Origin: Paracoccaceae bacterium
GTDB taxonomy: Bacteria > Pseudomonadota > Alphaproteobacteria > Rhodobacterales > Rhodobacteraceae
DNA: 30,426 nucleotides
Assembly (NCBI GenBank): GCA_013214715.1
Contig: JABSSB010000011.1
Coordinates: 1 to 30,426, forward strand
Direction: 5' to 3'
In this document: piece after piece, positions 14,789 through 22,829 of the stretch
Numbering within the stretch: position 1 is the first letter of the stretch
Layout: the number at the start of each line of letters is the position of its first letter
Notes under the pieces: model-generated
Told to the model about the DNA's origin: nothing
The model's database searches: none
The model's input: the letters and a program-made list of their open reading frames with translations, nothing else
Made by a program: the position numbers and the translations under genes

Positions 14789-15933
14789 TGCTCGAGATGG
14801 ACGTCATAGGCGCGCAGGTGCTGCATCCTGACGGGCTGAAGGCCGAGCTCCTGTCGTTGGCCGATGGGTATATCGTTGACGCGCCTTCCGGCCGCGCGGT
14901 CGATTTGTCGGGCTTTATCGTGCTGCCAGGCCTGATTGATCTGCATGGTGACGGGTTCGAACGCCATGTCGCCCCGCGACGTGGAGCCATGTCCGAGATG
15001 GATGAGGGCCTGATCGCGACCGAGGCAGAGCTTGCCGCCAATGGCATCACCACCGCCTATCTGGCCCAGTTCTGGAGCTGGGAGGGCGGCTTGCGCGGGC
15101 CTGATTTTGCCTCCAAGGTCATGGCATCGCTCGCGCGGGTGCGGGACCAGGTGCCCACCGATCTTCATGCGCAGATGCGATTTGAAATTCATCTGCTGGA
15201 AGATTGCGCGCGCCTGCCCCAGATGCTCAGCGATTGGGGCGTGGATTACGTGGTGTTCAATGATCATCTGCCCCATGACCGTCTGGCCGAAGGGCGCAAA
15301 CCCCCGCGCCTGACGGGACAGGCGCTTAAGGCCGGGCGCAACCCCGAGGCGCATTTTGAGTTCCTCCTGAACCTGCACAGCCGCCGGGGCGAGGTGCCCG
15401 CCGCGATGGACGCGATGACCGCCGATCTGGCGGCGCGGGGCATCCGGCTGGGCAGCCATGACGACGCCGATCCCGCGACGCGGACGATCTGGCGCAAGCG
15501 CGGCGCGCGGGTTTCCGAATTTCCCGAAACGCTGGACGCGGCACAGGCCGCGCGGGATGCGGGCGATCATGTCGTGATGGGCGCGCCCAATCTGGTTCGC
15601 GGCGGGTCGCATAAGGGCAATGTCTCTGCCTTGGAGGTTGTGCGGGCGGGGCTGTGTGATGCGCTGGCCTCCGATTACCACTATCCCTCTCCGCGCCGCG
15701 CGGCGCTGGGGTTGATCCGCGATCATGGGCTCGGCTGGGACGAAGGCTGGGGGCTCGTGTCCTCGGGTCCGGCGCGGGTCATGGGAATGCAGGATCGTGG
15801 CACGCTCGCGCCGGGGATGCGGGCCGATATGGTCATTCTTGATGCCACGACCCTGCGCGTTGCGGCAACGCTGTCCGGCGGGCGGGCCAGTTTCATGTCC
15901 GGCGATGTCGCGGCGCGGTTGCTGGCGGCTTAA
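14788..15933 (+). CDS. phnM: PhnM, alpha-D-ribose 1-methylphosphonate 5-triphosphate diphosphatase
   Basis: 381 aa, amidohydrolase fold. PhnM splits pyrophosphate from the triphosphate intermediate of the C-P lyase pathway for phosphonate use. Metal-site parts: LPGLIDLHGDGFERH (46-60), where PhnM has HGDGFE instead of the usual HxH, SHDDAD (223-228) and ASDYHYPSP (294-302). Length is normal. No other phn gene is in the window; it is coupled to an EamA transporter instead. It may belong to a C-P lyase set located elsewhere, or be a second copy with a different substrate. Its TAA lies in TTAA and is shared with the opposing Nudix gene. Confidence 0.93.
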   Translation: MLEMDVIGAQVLHPDGLKAELLSLADGYIVDAPSGRAVDLSGFIVLPGLIDLHGDGFERHVAPRRGAMSEMDEGLIATEAELAANGITTAYLAQFWSWEGGLRGPDFASKVMASLARVRDQVPTDLHAQMRFEIHLLEDCARLPQMLSDWGVDYVVFNDHLPHDRLAEGRKPPRLTGQALKAGRNPEAHFEFLLNLHSRRGEVPAAMDAMTADLAARGIRLGSHDDADPATRTIWRKRGARVSEFPETLDAAQAARDAGDHVVMGAPNLVRGGSHKGNVSALEVVRAGLCDALASDYHYPSPRRAALGLIRDHGLGWDEGWGLVSSGPARVMGMQDRGTLAPGMRADMVILDATTLRVAATLSGGRASFMSGDVAARLLAA

Positions 15934-16343
15934 CCAGCCAGATCGATCAGACGCAGGACACCCCGGCTCATCTTGAGCCGTTCAGCGCGGATGTCTTCCA
16001 ACGCCACCCAAGCCGCATCCAGCGCGTCATCGGCCGCCACGGGCACGCCGCTGACATAGTCTACGCGCAGCGCCACCAGCGCGTAATGCACCGTCACCTG
16101 CCCGTCTGCGTCCCTCTGGATCACGTCGATCACGTCCAGAACCGGGCCAGCCGTGGCAATCACGCCTGTTTCCTCGCGCAACTCGCGCAGAGCAGCCTCG
16201 GCCACTGGCTCGCCAAGTTCTACATGACCGCCTGGAAAGCCCCAAAGCCCGGCATCGGGTTTTTTGCTACGCTGCACCAGCAGCGCCGCGCCATCATGGA
16301 CAAGAATCGCGATCACCCCAAGCAGGGGGTGTTGGGCGCTCAT
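15930..16343 (-). CDS. Nudix hydrolase
   Basis: 137 aa. The Nudix box is perfect: Gly39, five residues, Glu45, seven residues, then RELREETGV (53-61), which binds the metal and hydrolyses a nucleoside diphosphate linked to another group. Preceded by QRSKKPDAGLWGFPG, the typical substrate-side loop of MutT/ADP-ribose-like members. Substrate unknown. Its ATG overlaps the stop of the DsbD-alpha-like gene by 4 bases, so it is the second gene of that pair. It shares its stop palindrome TTAA with phnM. Confidence 0.92.
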   Translation of the reverse strand: MSAQHPLLGVIAILVHDGAALLVQRSKKPDAGLWGFPGGHVELGEPVAEAALRELREETGVIATAGPVLDVIDVIQRDADGQVTVHYALVALRVDYVSGVPVAADDALDAAWVALEDIRAERLKMSRGVLRLIDLAG

Positions 16344-17140
16344 CCCGCGTCACAGCCGTGGATATCCACTGCGTGATCGCGGCCCAGCACAGTGATCCGC
16401 AGGCCCGAACGATCCAGCGCAAAGCCGCCATCGGGATGTCCCAGATCAGCCCGCGCAATCAGGCGGTTGCCTTGACGCGTGACCTCAGCCTGGCTGGCCC
16501 AGATCATCGGGTCCGAGGGTTCAAACACCACAGTCTCGACCCCTCCTGCAGGCGGCATGTCGATGGTCGCGGTCACCTGCATCCCGTGCGGCCCGGGTGC
16601 CAAACGGCAGGCGCTGCGCGTCACTCCGGCTTCGTGCGCTGAATAAGGGCGATCGGCAAGGGCGGCCACAATCGTCGGGCTGCGGTCCGCCGCAGGGTCC
16701 AGCACGCCGTCAAACGAGACATGGCCGGGAATGCAGACATCCTTGCAGATGCCCAGCGAGACCTCCCCACTCAGGTGCAGGGGCAAGCCTGCATCATATG
16801 GCATAATGTGCAGCGGCAGGACCAGTTCAGTGTCATAACCGATCGAGGTCATGCCGTTCTGATCGAACACGTCCGGCGTGGGCCATGCGATGTCCACGGC
16901 CTCAACATTTTCGGAGCCGGCAAAGGAAAACTCCGGCGGAATGCCCGCATCTCCCGGCGCGCGCCAATAGGTCTTCCACCCCGGCGCAAGCGTCACATGC
17001 AGCGCTCCCACATGGCTCCCATCGCGGGCCTTGCCACCATCGATGACGCGTATCGAGATGATCTGATCCATATCATCGAACGCCGCAACAGAGGCGGGCA
17101 TCGCCAGCACAGGCGCAACAAGGGCTAGGGCACGGAGCAT
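16340..17140 (-). CDS. Secreted DsbD-alpha-like domain protein
   Basis: 266 aa. The second ATG (17140) has GGAG seven bases upstream, while the first (17146) has it only one base away, so 17140 is chosen. Signal peptide of about 20 residues with an AxA-type end (ASVAA-FD), so periplasmic. The mature part matches the N-terminal domain of DsbD/ScsB-type thiol reductases: GWKTYWRAPGDAGIPP (54-69), then GICKDVCIPG with Cys132 and Cys136, a CxxxC pair. Unlike DsbD it lacks the transmembrane and thioredoxin domains, so a partner must feed it electrons. It may handle copper- or thiol-stress targets, but this is inference. First gene of a pair with the Nudix gene. Confidence 0.8.
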   Translation of the reverse strand: MLRALALVAPVLAMPASVAAFDDMDQIISIRVIDGGKARDGSHVGALHVTLAPGWKTYWRAPGDAGIPPEFSFAGSENVEAVDIAWPTPDVFDQNGMTSIGYDTELVLPLHIMPYDAGLPLHLSGEVSLGICKDVCIPGHVSFDGVLDPAADRSPTIVAALADRPYSAHEAGVTRSACRLAPGPHGMQVTATIDMPPAGGVETVVFEPSDPMIWASQAEVTRQGNRLIARADLGHPDGGFALDRSGLRITVLGRDHAVDIHGCDAG

Positions 17141-17255
17141 CGTCATGCTCCTTATCTGAGCGTTTCGCCCTTCAATGCCAAGTCACGTTCCGGTCAACCT
17201 GTTGCAACATGAATGCAGGGTTGAAACGGCTGTCGGGGATGCGCATTGTTGTTGC

Positions 17256-17840
17256 ATGGCCCAATCTGACACGACCTCGGACGCTTTGGAACTGGCAGGT
17301 AAGATGCTGATCGCCATGCCCGGCATGAGCGATCCGCGATTTGCCAAGTCGGTTGTGCTGATCTGCATGCATGACGATACCGGCGCGATGGGGCTGATCG
17401 TAAACAAGCCGTCGGAAGAGCTGGAGGAAGAACAGCTGATGGCGCATATCGAAATCGAAACTCATCCCGGCTCGCCTCCGCGCCCAGTCTATTTTGGGGG
17501 TCCGGTCGAAACCAATCACGGCTTTGTGCTGCACAGCGATGACAGCAGCAACCATGCAAGCAGCCTGCGGGTCAGCGCGGGAATAGCGATGACCTCGACC
17601 ATGGATATTCTGGTTGAGATCGGCGCAGGCGGTGGACCGCGCGATCATCTTGTGGCCTTGGGCTATTCCGGCTGGGGTCCGGGCCAGTTGGAAGGTGAGA
17701 TCCTGCAAAATGGCTGGCTGACGGTGGATGCCGATCATGCGCTGGTCTTTGACACGCCCGATGCCGAGAAATGGGCCGGAGCTCTGTCGCGCCTTGGGGT
17801 CGATCCGCTGACGCTGTCGGCGGCGGCAGGCCATGCCTGA
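17256..17840 (+). CDS. YqgE/AlgH-family protein
   Basis: 194 aa from ATG 17256, which puts the family start LAGKMLIAMPGMSDPRF at 13-29; the frame is open 27 codons further upstream but with unlike sequence. Family blocks: SVVLICMHDDTGAMGLIVNK (32-51), YFGGPVETNHGFVLHS (75-90) and ALGYSGWGPGQLEGEI (135-150). Structures of the family are known but its function is not; a regulatory role was reported for AlgH in Pseudomonas. It is transcribed away from the DsbD-alpha-like gene, and the next gene (VOC protein) starts 21 bases later, so those two may be one operon. No clear ribosome site is seen. Confidence 0.9.
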   Translation: MAQSDTTSDALELAGKMLIAMPGMSDPRFAKSVVLICMHDDTGAMGLIVNKPSEELEEEQLMAHIEIETHPGSPPRPVYFGGPVETNHGFVLHSDDSSNHASSLRVSAGIAMTSTMDILVEIGAGGGPRDHLVALGYSGWGPGQLEGEILQNGWLTVDADHALVFDTPDAEKWAGALSRLGVDPLTLSAAAGHA

Positions 17841-17861
17841 TCCGCAGCGGGGCGCACGCTC

Positions 17862-18269
17862 GTGATTTCGTATGTATCTGTCGGCGCCGATGACATCGCG
17901 CGGTCCAGACTGTTCTACAACGCGCTTTTGCCTGCTTTGGGATATCGGCTTGAAGAAGGGCCCGAAGGTCTCAGCTATGCCATACCGGGCGCTCCGCCCA
18001 GTGTGCCCGAGTTTTACGTGAAGCCCCCTTATGACGGGCAGCCCGCCCATGCAGGAAATGGCGCAATGGTGGCGTTTGAAGCCTGCGATCAAGCGCAGGT
18101 GCGGGCCTTGCACGCGGCGGCGCTGGCGGCAGGTGGCACGGATGACGGCGCACCAGGATTTCGCGCTGATTATGGCCCACGCTTCTTCGTCAGCTATCTG
18201 CGCGACCCGCAGGGCAACAAGATCGCGCTGTTTTCGAGCAACCCCAAAGACCCAGCCCGCGATGCCTGA
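17862..18269 (+). CDS. VOC-family (glyoxalase-like) protein
   Basis: 135 aa from GTG 17862; no better start exists, since the first strand of the fold (ISYVSVGADDIARSRLFYNA) begins at residue two. Contains two beta-alpha-beta-beta-beta units of the vicinal oxygen chelate fold, ending in YLRDPQGNKIALFSSNP (116-132), with the usual C-terminal metal Glu position replaced by Ala (KIALF instead of KIELF). The metal chemistry may therefore differ or be lost. Members include glyoxalase I, dioxygenases and resistance proteins; none can be named here. It follows the YqgE gene by 21 bases. Confidence 0.85.
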   Translation: MISYVSVGADDIARSRLFYNALLPALGYRLEEGPEGLSYAIPGAPPSVPEFYVKPPYDGQPAHAGNGAMVAFEACDQAQVRALHAAALAAGGTDDGAPGFRADYGPRFFVSYLRDPQGNKIALFSSNPKDPARDA

Positions 18270-18362
18270 CATCGGAACCGCGCCTCTGTGCTACTGCGAT
18301 CTTGGACATTTGCGACCAAAGGCTCCGCGATACGCCTGAGGCGTAGGAGCTTTGATAGGAAA

Positions 18363-19415
18363 ATGACAGGGCTAGGACTGGTCGCCGCTGTTGCTGTGGC
18401 CCCGATGGCGGTTTCTGTGAGCGTGCCAGATATCGACAGCAGGGGTTGGGCCGTGGACCCGGCGCCGCTCGGGATGACGCCGCGCGACTATAGTCAGGCT
18501 GAATCGCGCGCTTTCATGGGCGATTTTATTGATTGGGTCGGGTTGCAAACCTATTACCAGTTCCCCGGCCTGTCCGCCGCCGAAGACACATGGGTTGTCT
18601 CGCCCGATACTGACACGAACTATTCGCTGGCGACGGTCAATGCGCGCAACGGGTTTACTCTGACGCATCCGGATATTGGCGTCAGGTTTCCCGCCACGCA
18701 TATCCTGACCGAAAAACACAACTCGCCCTTTTATGTCTATGGCGGAGGCACTTGTGAGTTCAGTGCCTAAGACTTGCAGACCGATTTTTGTGACCTCGGT
18801 ATTGGCCTGGGCACCGGTGCACCGCAGAAGACGTGGCGCTCGTGATCGACAGCTTGCAGCCGCGATACCAGATTACCGGTGCCGCAACCCAGGCGAATAG
18901 TAAACGCCCCGATCTTGACCTGATGCAGACCGTGCGGGACGCATTGATGGACGCCTATGATCAGTTGCCAGATATCTTTGACACGATGAAGCCCAGCCCT
19001 GATCAAGTCTAGGATTGGGTGAGGTTTACCTATGTGACCGCCGGGGCCTGGGGCCTCTCTCCGGACGCAAACGCCATGTATAAACCCTATGCGCTGGACG
19101 GAGCTCAGGCGAATACCTGCTATACCGCAACCTATCCGCCGGTCCCGGCAGAGGCGTTCTTTTCCATAACGGTCTACGGTCCCAAGAAACACCTGATGTC
19201 GAATGAGGACAACATCATCAGCGCAAATCGCGGGATTACCACCAATGACGATGGCAGCTTTACAGTGGTATTCGGCGGCGACGACTGCCGCGATCAGGCC
19301 CCGAACTACGCCGCCACAACCGAAGATGGTTGGTTTTTTCTGATGCGCGCTTATCGCCCTGATGTGGCGGCGTTCAAGGCGTATAGAGATGCCCGAGATC
19401 ATGCCGGTCAACTAG
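18363..19415 (+). pseudogene. Broken DUF1254/DUF1214 protein gene
   Basis: A gene for an exported DUF1254-DUF1214 protein with four lesions. It starts at ATG 18363 (AGGAG upstream; hydrophobic signal-like N-terminus). The DUF1254 part (FIDWVGLQTYYQFPG, VVSPDTDTNYSLATVNARNG) reads well up to a TAA at 18768-18770; beyond it the same frame continues (DLQTDFCDLGIGLGTG). A frame shift near 18815-18824 moves to AEDVALVIDSLQPRYQITG. A TAG at 19010-19012 interrupts next, then the DUF1214 part (FTYVTAGAWGLSPDANAMY) reads to about 19387. A further shift gives the expected end MPEIMPVN and TAG 19413-19415. The family's function is unknown. Lesions are spread over the gene, so decay rather than a single reading error. 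Confidence 0.85.
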
Positions 19416-19429
19416 AGACCGGCATGATC
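19397..19429. terminator. 13-bp hairpin between convergent genes
   Basis: GATCATGCCGGTC / GACCGGCATGATC, a perfect 13-bp inverted repeat with a 7-base loop, spanning the stop of the DUF1254 pseudogene and ending 7 bases before the stop of the RND pump gene. No T run on either strand, but being placed between two convergent stops it probably works as a two-way terminator or mRNA end stabiliser. Confidence 0.6.
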
Positions 19430-19435
19430 CAGTTC

Positions 19436-22400
19436 TCACACCTCGCACGGGCGGTGGCGGGCACCGAGCCACATGCCACCGGCCAGCCCGACCGGCAGCA
19501 GCACCAAAAGGCCAATCCAGAACAACATCAGTGCCGCCTGAATTTCGGACAGGCCCGCAAAGGGCGCGGCCAAAGCCTCCCACCGTGCTCCGGTGAGCAG
19601 AACGGGCAAAAGCGTCGCGGCAAACCAAGCCATCAGGGCCAGCCCCATACCGCGTACGAGGCCCCGCAGAGGCGATCCATGCGCCGTTCCCGCCCGGCGC
19701 AGCGCCGCAAAGGGCCGGGCCAGATCGGCCTGAATGGCCACAAGCGCCGGGACGACCAGCAGCACCAGCAGCATGCCAAAGCCCAGCCCGTAAACCAGCG
19801 TGATCACCGTCGGCTTCAGGAATTGTGCTTGCGCGGAGCGTTCAAACAACAAAGGCGCGAGTCCCAGAACCGTCGTCAACGTGGTGAGCAGCACGGGCCG
19901 CAGCCTGTCTGCCGCACCGTCGATAATTGACGGAATCAACCCACGCTCCTTGGCGTATTGGTCGATGGTCGTGACCAGCACAATGGAATCGTTGATGATG
20001 ATCCCCGTCATGCCCAACAGCCCCACAACCGTGAACATCGACAACGGCACATCCCAGACGAAATGCCCATAGATCGTGCCCACAAGGCCAAAAGGAATGA
20101 TCGCCATCACCACCAGCGGGCGCGTCCAGCTGGCAAAAATCCAGCTGAGCACAAGGTAGATGCCCGTCAGGCACAGGATCAGCCCGGTCCGTGCATCGGC
20201 CAGAAATTCATCCTCTTGCTCGGACAGGCCCGACATGCGCCATTCGACCTGCCGTTCCTCGGCAATCTTGGGCAGGATGCTCTCCTGCAATTCGGTCCCT
20301 ATCAGTTCGGCCCGCACGGGGTCATCTTCGGAAATATCACCCGTGACCGAAATCAGCCGCAGGCCGTTTTCGCGCTGCACCGACGAAAACCCGCTGCGCC
20401 GCTCTACGCTGACGATATCGGCCAGCGGCACATAACCGCCCGTGGGCTTGCGCATATAGGTGCGTTCGAGGAAATCGGCGCTCAGCTCCTCTGCCGGCAA
20501 TTCCACCCGGATCGCCGCAGAGCGCACGCCGACCGGATAGGTCGCCGCCTCGATCCCCGCCAGCCGGTTGCGCAGCACGCGCCCGACCCCATCGATGGTA
20601 AAGCCCAGTGCCTGCCCCTGTGCGGTCAGGTCGAGGATCAGTTCTTCCTTGTCATAGGCCAGCGAATCTTCGACCGCAGACACCTCGGGATATTGCGCGA
20701 CGGCCTCTTGCAGATCCATGGACGCGGTCTTCAGCGTCTCAAGATCAGCGCCGTAGAATTGCACATCCAATGCATCCCCGCCGGGGCCGGACCGCCAGCC
20801 GCGGAAGGACACGACCTCCAGCATCGGGTGGCGGCGCACGGTATCCTGTAATTCGCCCACGAACTGGAAGCTGGAATAGGGGCGCAGGTCCGCATCAATG
20901 AGTTCAATGGAAATGCCGCCCAGCAGATCACGATCCTTGCTGTCCACACCGGACAGACCCCGCCCGCCATTGCCGCCAATTTCGGCCATCACGTAATCCA
21001 GCGGATTGGTACCGTAGCGCTCTTCGTATTGGGCCGCCAGATCTTCTGTCGCGCGCTGCATTTCGCGCATCATTTCCAGCGTGTCGTCGCGGGTGGCGCC
21101 TTCGACCATCGCGAAATTCCCGGTGACCGAGCCACGCTCTGGCGCGTTGAAGAACCGCCATGTCACATCCCCTGCAATGAACATGGTGATCTGACTGGCC
21201 AAAAGCGCAATCGCCCCCGCCACGACCACATATCGCGCCGTGATCACCCCCGCCATGAGCGGACGGAACAGGTGATCGCGCACCCAGCGAAAGCCACGAT
21301 TGACCACGCGGTTGGGCGCATCATACCAATGCTCTTTCGCGGAATGTGCGATGGCGTGGCTCATGTGGTTGGGCAGGATAAGGAAACATTCCACCAGCGA
21401 GGCCAGAAGCACCACGATCACCGTGAACGGAATGTCCTTGATCAGGTCGCCAAAGCGACCGCCCACTGCGACCAGCCCGAAAAAGGCAATCACCGTGGTC
21501 AATGTGGCTGCGACGACAGGCAGGAACATGCGCTTGGCCGCGTTTTCGGCAGCCTGCACGGGATGTTCGCCCAACCGCCTTGCCCGGAAATCGGCATGTT
21601 CACCCACGACGATCGCGTCATCGACCACGATCCCAAGCGTGATGATCAAGCCAAAGAGCGAGATCATGTTGATCGTCAGCCCGAACGCATACATCAGCGC
21701 GATCGCTGCAAACATCGCCGCCGGGATGCCCGCCGCGACCCAGAAGGCCGTGCGCGCGTTCAGGAACAGGAACAGCAGACACACCACCAGTCCCAGCCCC
21801 ATCAGCCCGTTATCGACCAAAAGATCCAGACGCCCGGTGATGGCTTCGGCACGCGTGCGGATCAGCTCCATCGTCACGCCCTGTGGCAGCGACAGCTGCA
21901 TCTCGGCCACGACATCTTCGACCTGCCGTTGAATCCGAATGGCATCACCTGCGTCCGAGCGGTCGACGCGGATTGAAATCGCCGGATCCTTGCCCACGAA
22001 ATAGCCGCGTTCGCGGTCGATGCCTTCGACCGAAATGCTGGCTACATCGCCAATAGTCAGGGTCGATCCATCGGGGTTAGAGCGCAGCACAATTGCCTCA
22101 ATCGCATCGGGGCTGCGTTTTTCGACACCCGTGCGCACGCGGGCATTGGCACCGCCCACATCGCCTGCAGGCGTGGCATTGGCTTCGGCCGCAATGGCGC
22201 TGGCGATTTCGGCCATGCTGACATCATGTTCAATCAGCTTGACCGAGGCGACCTCGACAATCGTTTGCGGTGCGGCAATGCCGCGGATCGTGGTCCGCGT
22301 AACCCCAACCTCATATAGCCGGACAATCAACTCATCTGATAGCAGCCCCAACTGATCGATGCCCACCGGGCCAGTCACCACGATATCTGTCACCCTGTCG

Positions 22401-22825
22401 CGCCACGCCCCGCGTCGGACGCCGGGCTCCTCAGCGTCTTCGGGCAGGTCGGTGACCAAATCGACTGCGGTTTGCACATCGTTGAAGCCGCGCGCCATAT
22501 CCCAGCCGGGTTCAAACTCCAGCCGCATCGTCGCGTTGCCTTCGCGAGAGGTGCTTTCACTGCTTTCAACGCCATCGACCAAAAGCAGCTTGGGCTCCAT
22601 CACCTGCACGATGGCGGCATCCACATCTTCAGGACCCGCGCCGGGCCAAGAGACCGTCACAGTGACGTTTTCAATCACGACATCGGGGAAAAACTGCGCT
22701 CGCATATTCGGCATGGCCGCCGCGCCCAGCACCAGCAGGATGACCAGCAGTAGGTTGGCGGCGGTGCGGTGGCGGGTGAAATAGCTCAGCAGCCCGCTGG
22801 CAGCGCCTGGGGTTTCACGCACCAT
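19436..22825 (-). CDS. RND-family efflux pump, inner-membrane permease
   Basis: 1129 aa, twelve-span RND protein of the HAE/AcrB type. First span at about 22-40, periplasmic porter domain 41-330, spans 2-6 from about 337, with the proton-relay pair Asp402-Asp403 in GIVVDDAIVV where AcrB has D407-D408; then the second porter domain and spans 8-12 with GMTGIIINDSIVLVTTID. The Lys of AcrB span 10 is not seen there. It is about 80 residues longer than AcrB, partly by a C-terminal extra hydrophobic segment (about 1065-1125). Starts 4 bases after the adaptor stop. No outer-membrane channel gene is nearby. Substrate unknown. Confidence 0.92.
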   Translation of the reverse strand: MVRETPGAASGLLSYFTRHRTAANLLLVILLVLGAAAMPNMRAQFFPDVVIENVTVTVSWPGAGPEDVDAAIVQVMEPKLLLVDGVESSESTSREGNATMRLEFEPGWDMARGFNDVQTAVDLVTDLPEDAEEPGVRRGAWRDRVTDIVVTGPVGIDQLGLLSDELIVRLYEVGVTRTTIRGIAAPQTIVEVASVKLIEHDVSMAEIASAIAAEANATPAGDVGGANARVRTGVEKRSPDAIEAIVLRSNPDGSTLTIGDVASISVEGIDRERGYFVGKDPAISIRVDRSDAGDAIRIQRQVEDVVAEMQLSLPQGVTMELIRTRAEAITGRLDLLVDNGLMGLGLVVCLLFLFLNARTAFWVAAGIPAAMFAAIALMYAFGLTINMISLFGLIITLGIVVDDAIVVGEHADFRARRLGEHPVQAAENAAKRMFLPVVAATLTTVIAFFGLVAVGGRFGDLIKDIPFTVIVVLLASLVECFLILPNHMSHAIAHSAKEHWYDAPNRVVNRGFRWVRDHLFRPLMAGVITARYVVVAGAIALLASQITMFIAGDVTWRFFNAPERGSVTGNFAMVEGATRDDTLEMMREMQRATEDLAAQYEERYGTNPLDYVMAEIGGNGGRGLSGVDSKDRDLLGGISIELIDADLRPYSSFQFVGELQDTVRRHPMLEVVSFRGWRSGPGGDALDVQFYGADLETLKTASMDLQEAVAQYPEVSAVEDSLAYDKEELILDLTAQGQALGFTIDGVGRVLRNRLAGIEAATYPVGVRSAAIRVELPAEELSADFLERTYMRKPTGGYVPLADIVSVERRSGFSSVQRENGLRLISVTGDISEDDPVRAELIGTELQESILPKIAEERQVEWRMSGLSEQEDEFLADARTGLILCLTGIYLVLSWIFASWTRPLVVMAIIPFGLVGTIYGHFVWDVPLSMFTVVGLLGMTGIIINDSIVLVTTIDQYAKERGLIPSIIDGAADRLRPVLLTTLTTVLGLAPLLFERSAQAQFLKPTVITLVYGLGFGMLLVLLVVPALVAIQADLARPFAALRRAGTAHGSPLRGLVRGMGLALMAWFAATLLPVLLTGARWEALAAPFAGLSEIQAALMLFWIGLLVLLPVGLAGGMWLGARHRPCEV

Positions 22826-22829
22826 GTCA

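Noticed and set aside
14940..14975. GGGTTCGAACGCC, resembling a tRNA T-arm
   Set aside because: Lies inside phnM (encoding HGDGFERH) with no acceptor or anticodon arms around it.
14593..15726. 377-codon open frame on the minus strand
   Set aside because: Antisense to phnM and the EamA gene; His/Arg/Pro-rich with no family character.
19019..19930. 303-codon + strand frame
   Set aside because: Only its first part is the DUF1214 remnant; beyond about 19390 it runs antisense into the RND pump gene and is low-complexity Gln/Arg-rich.
21029..21976. 315-codon + strand frame
   Set aside because: Antisense to the RND pump; His/Asp/Arg-rich shadow.
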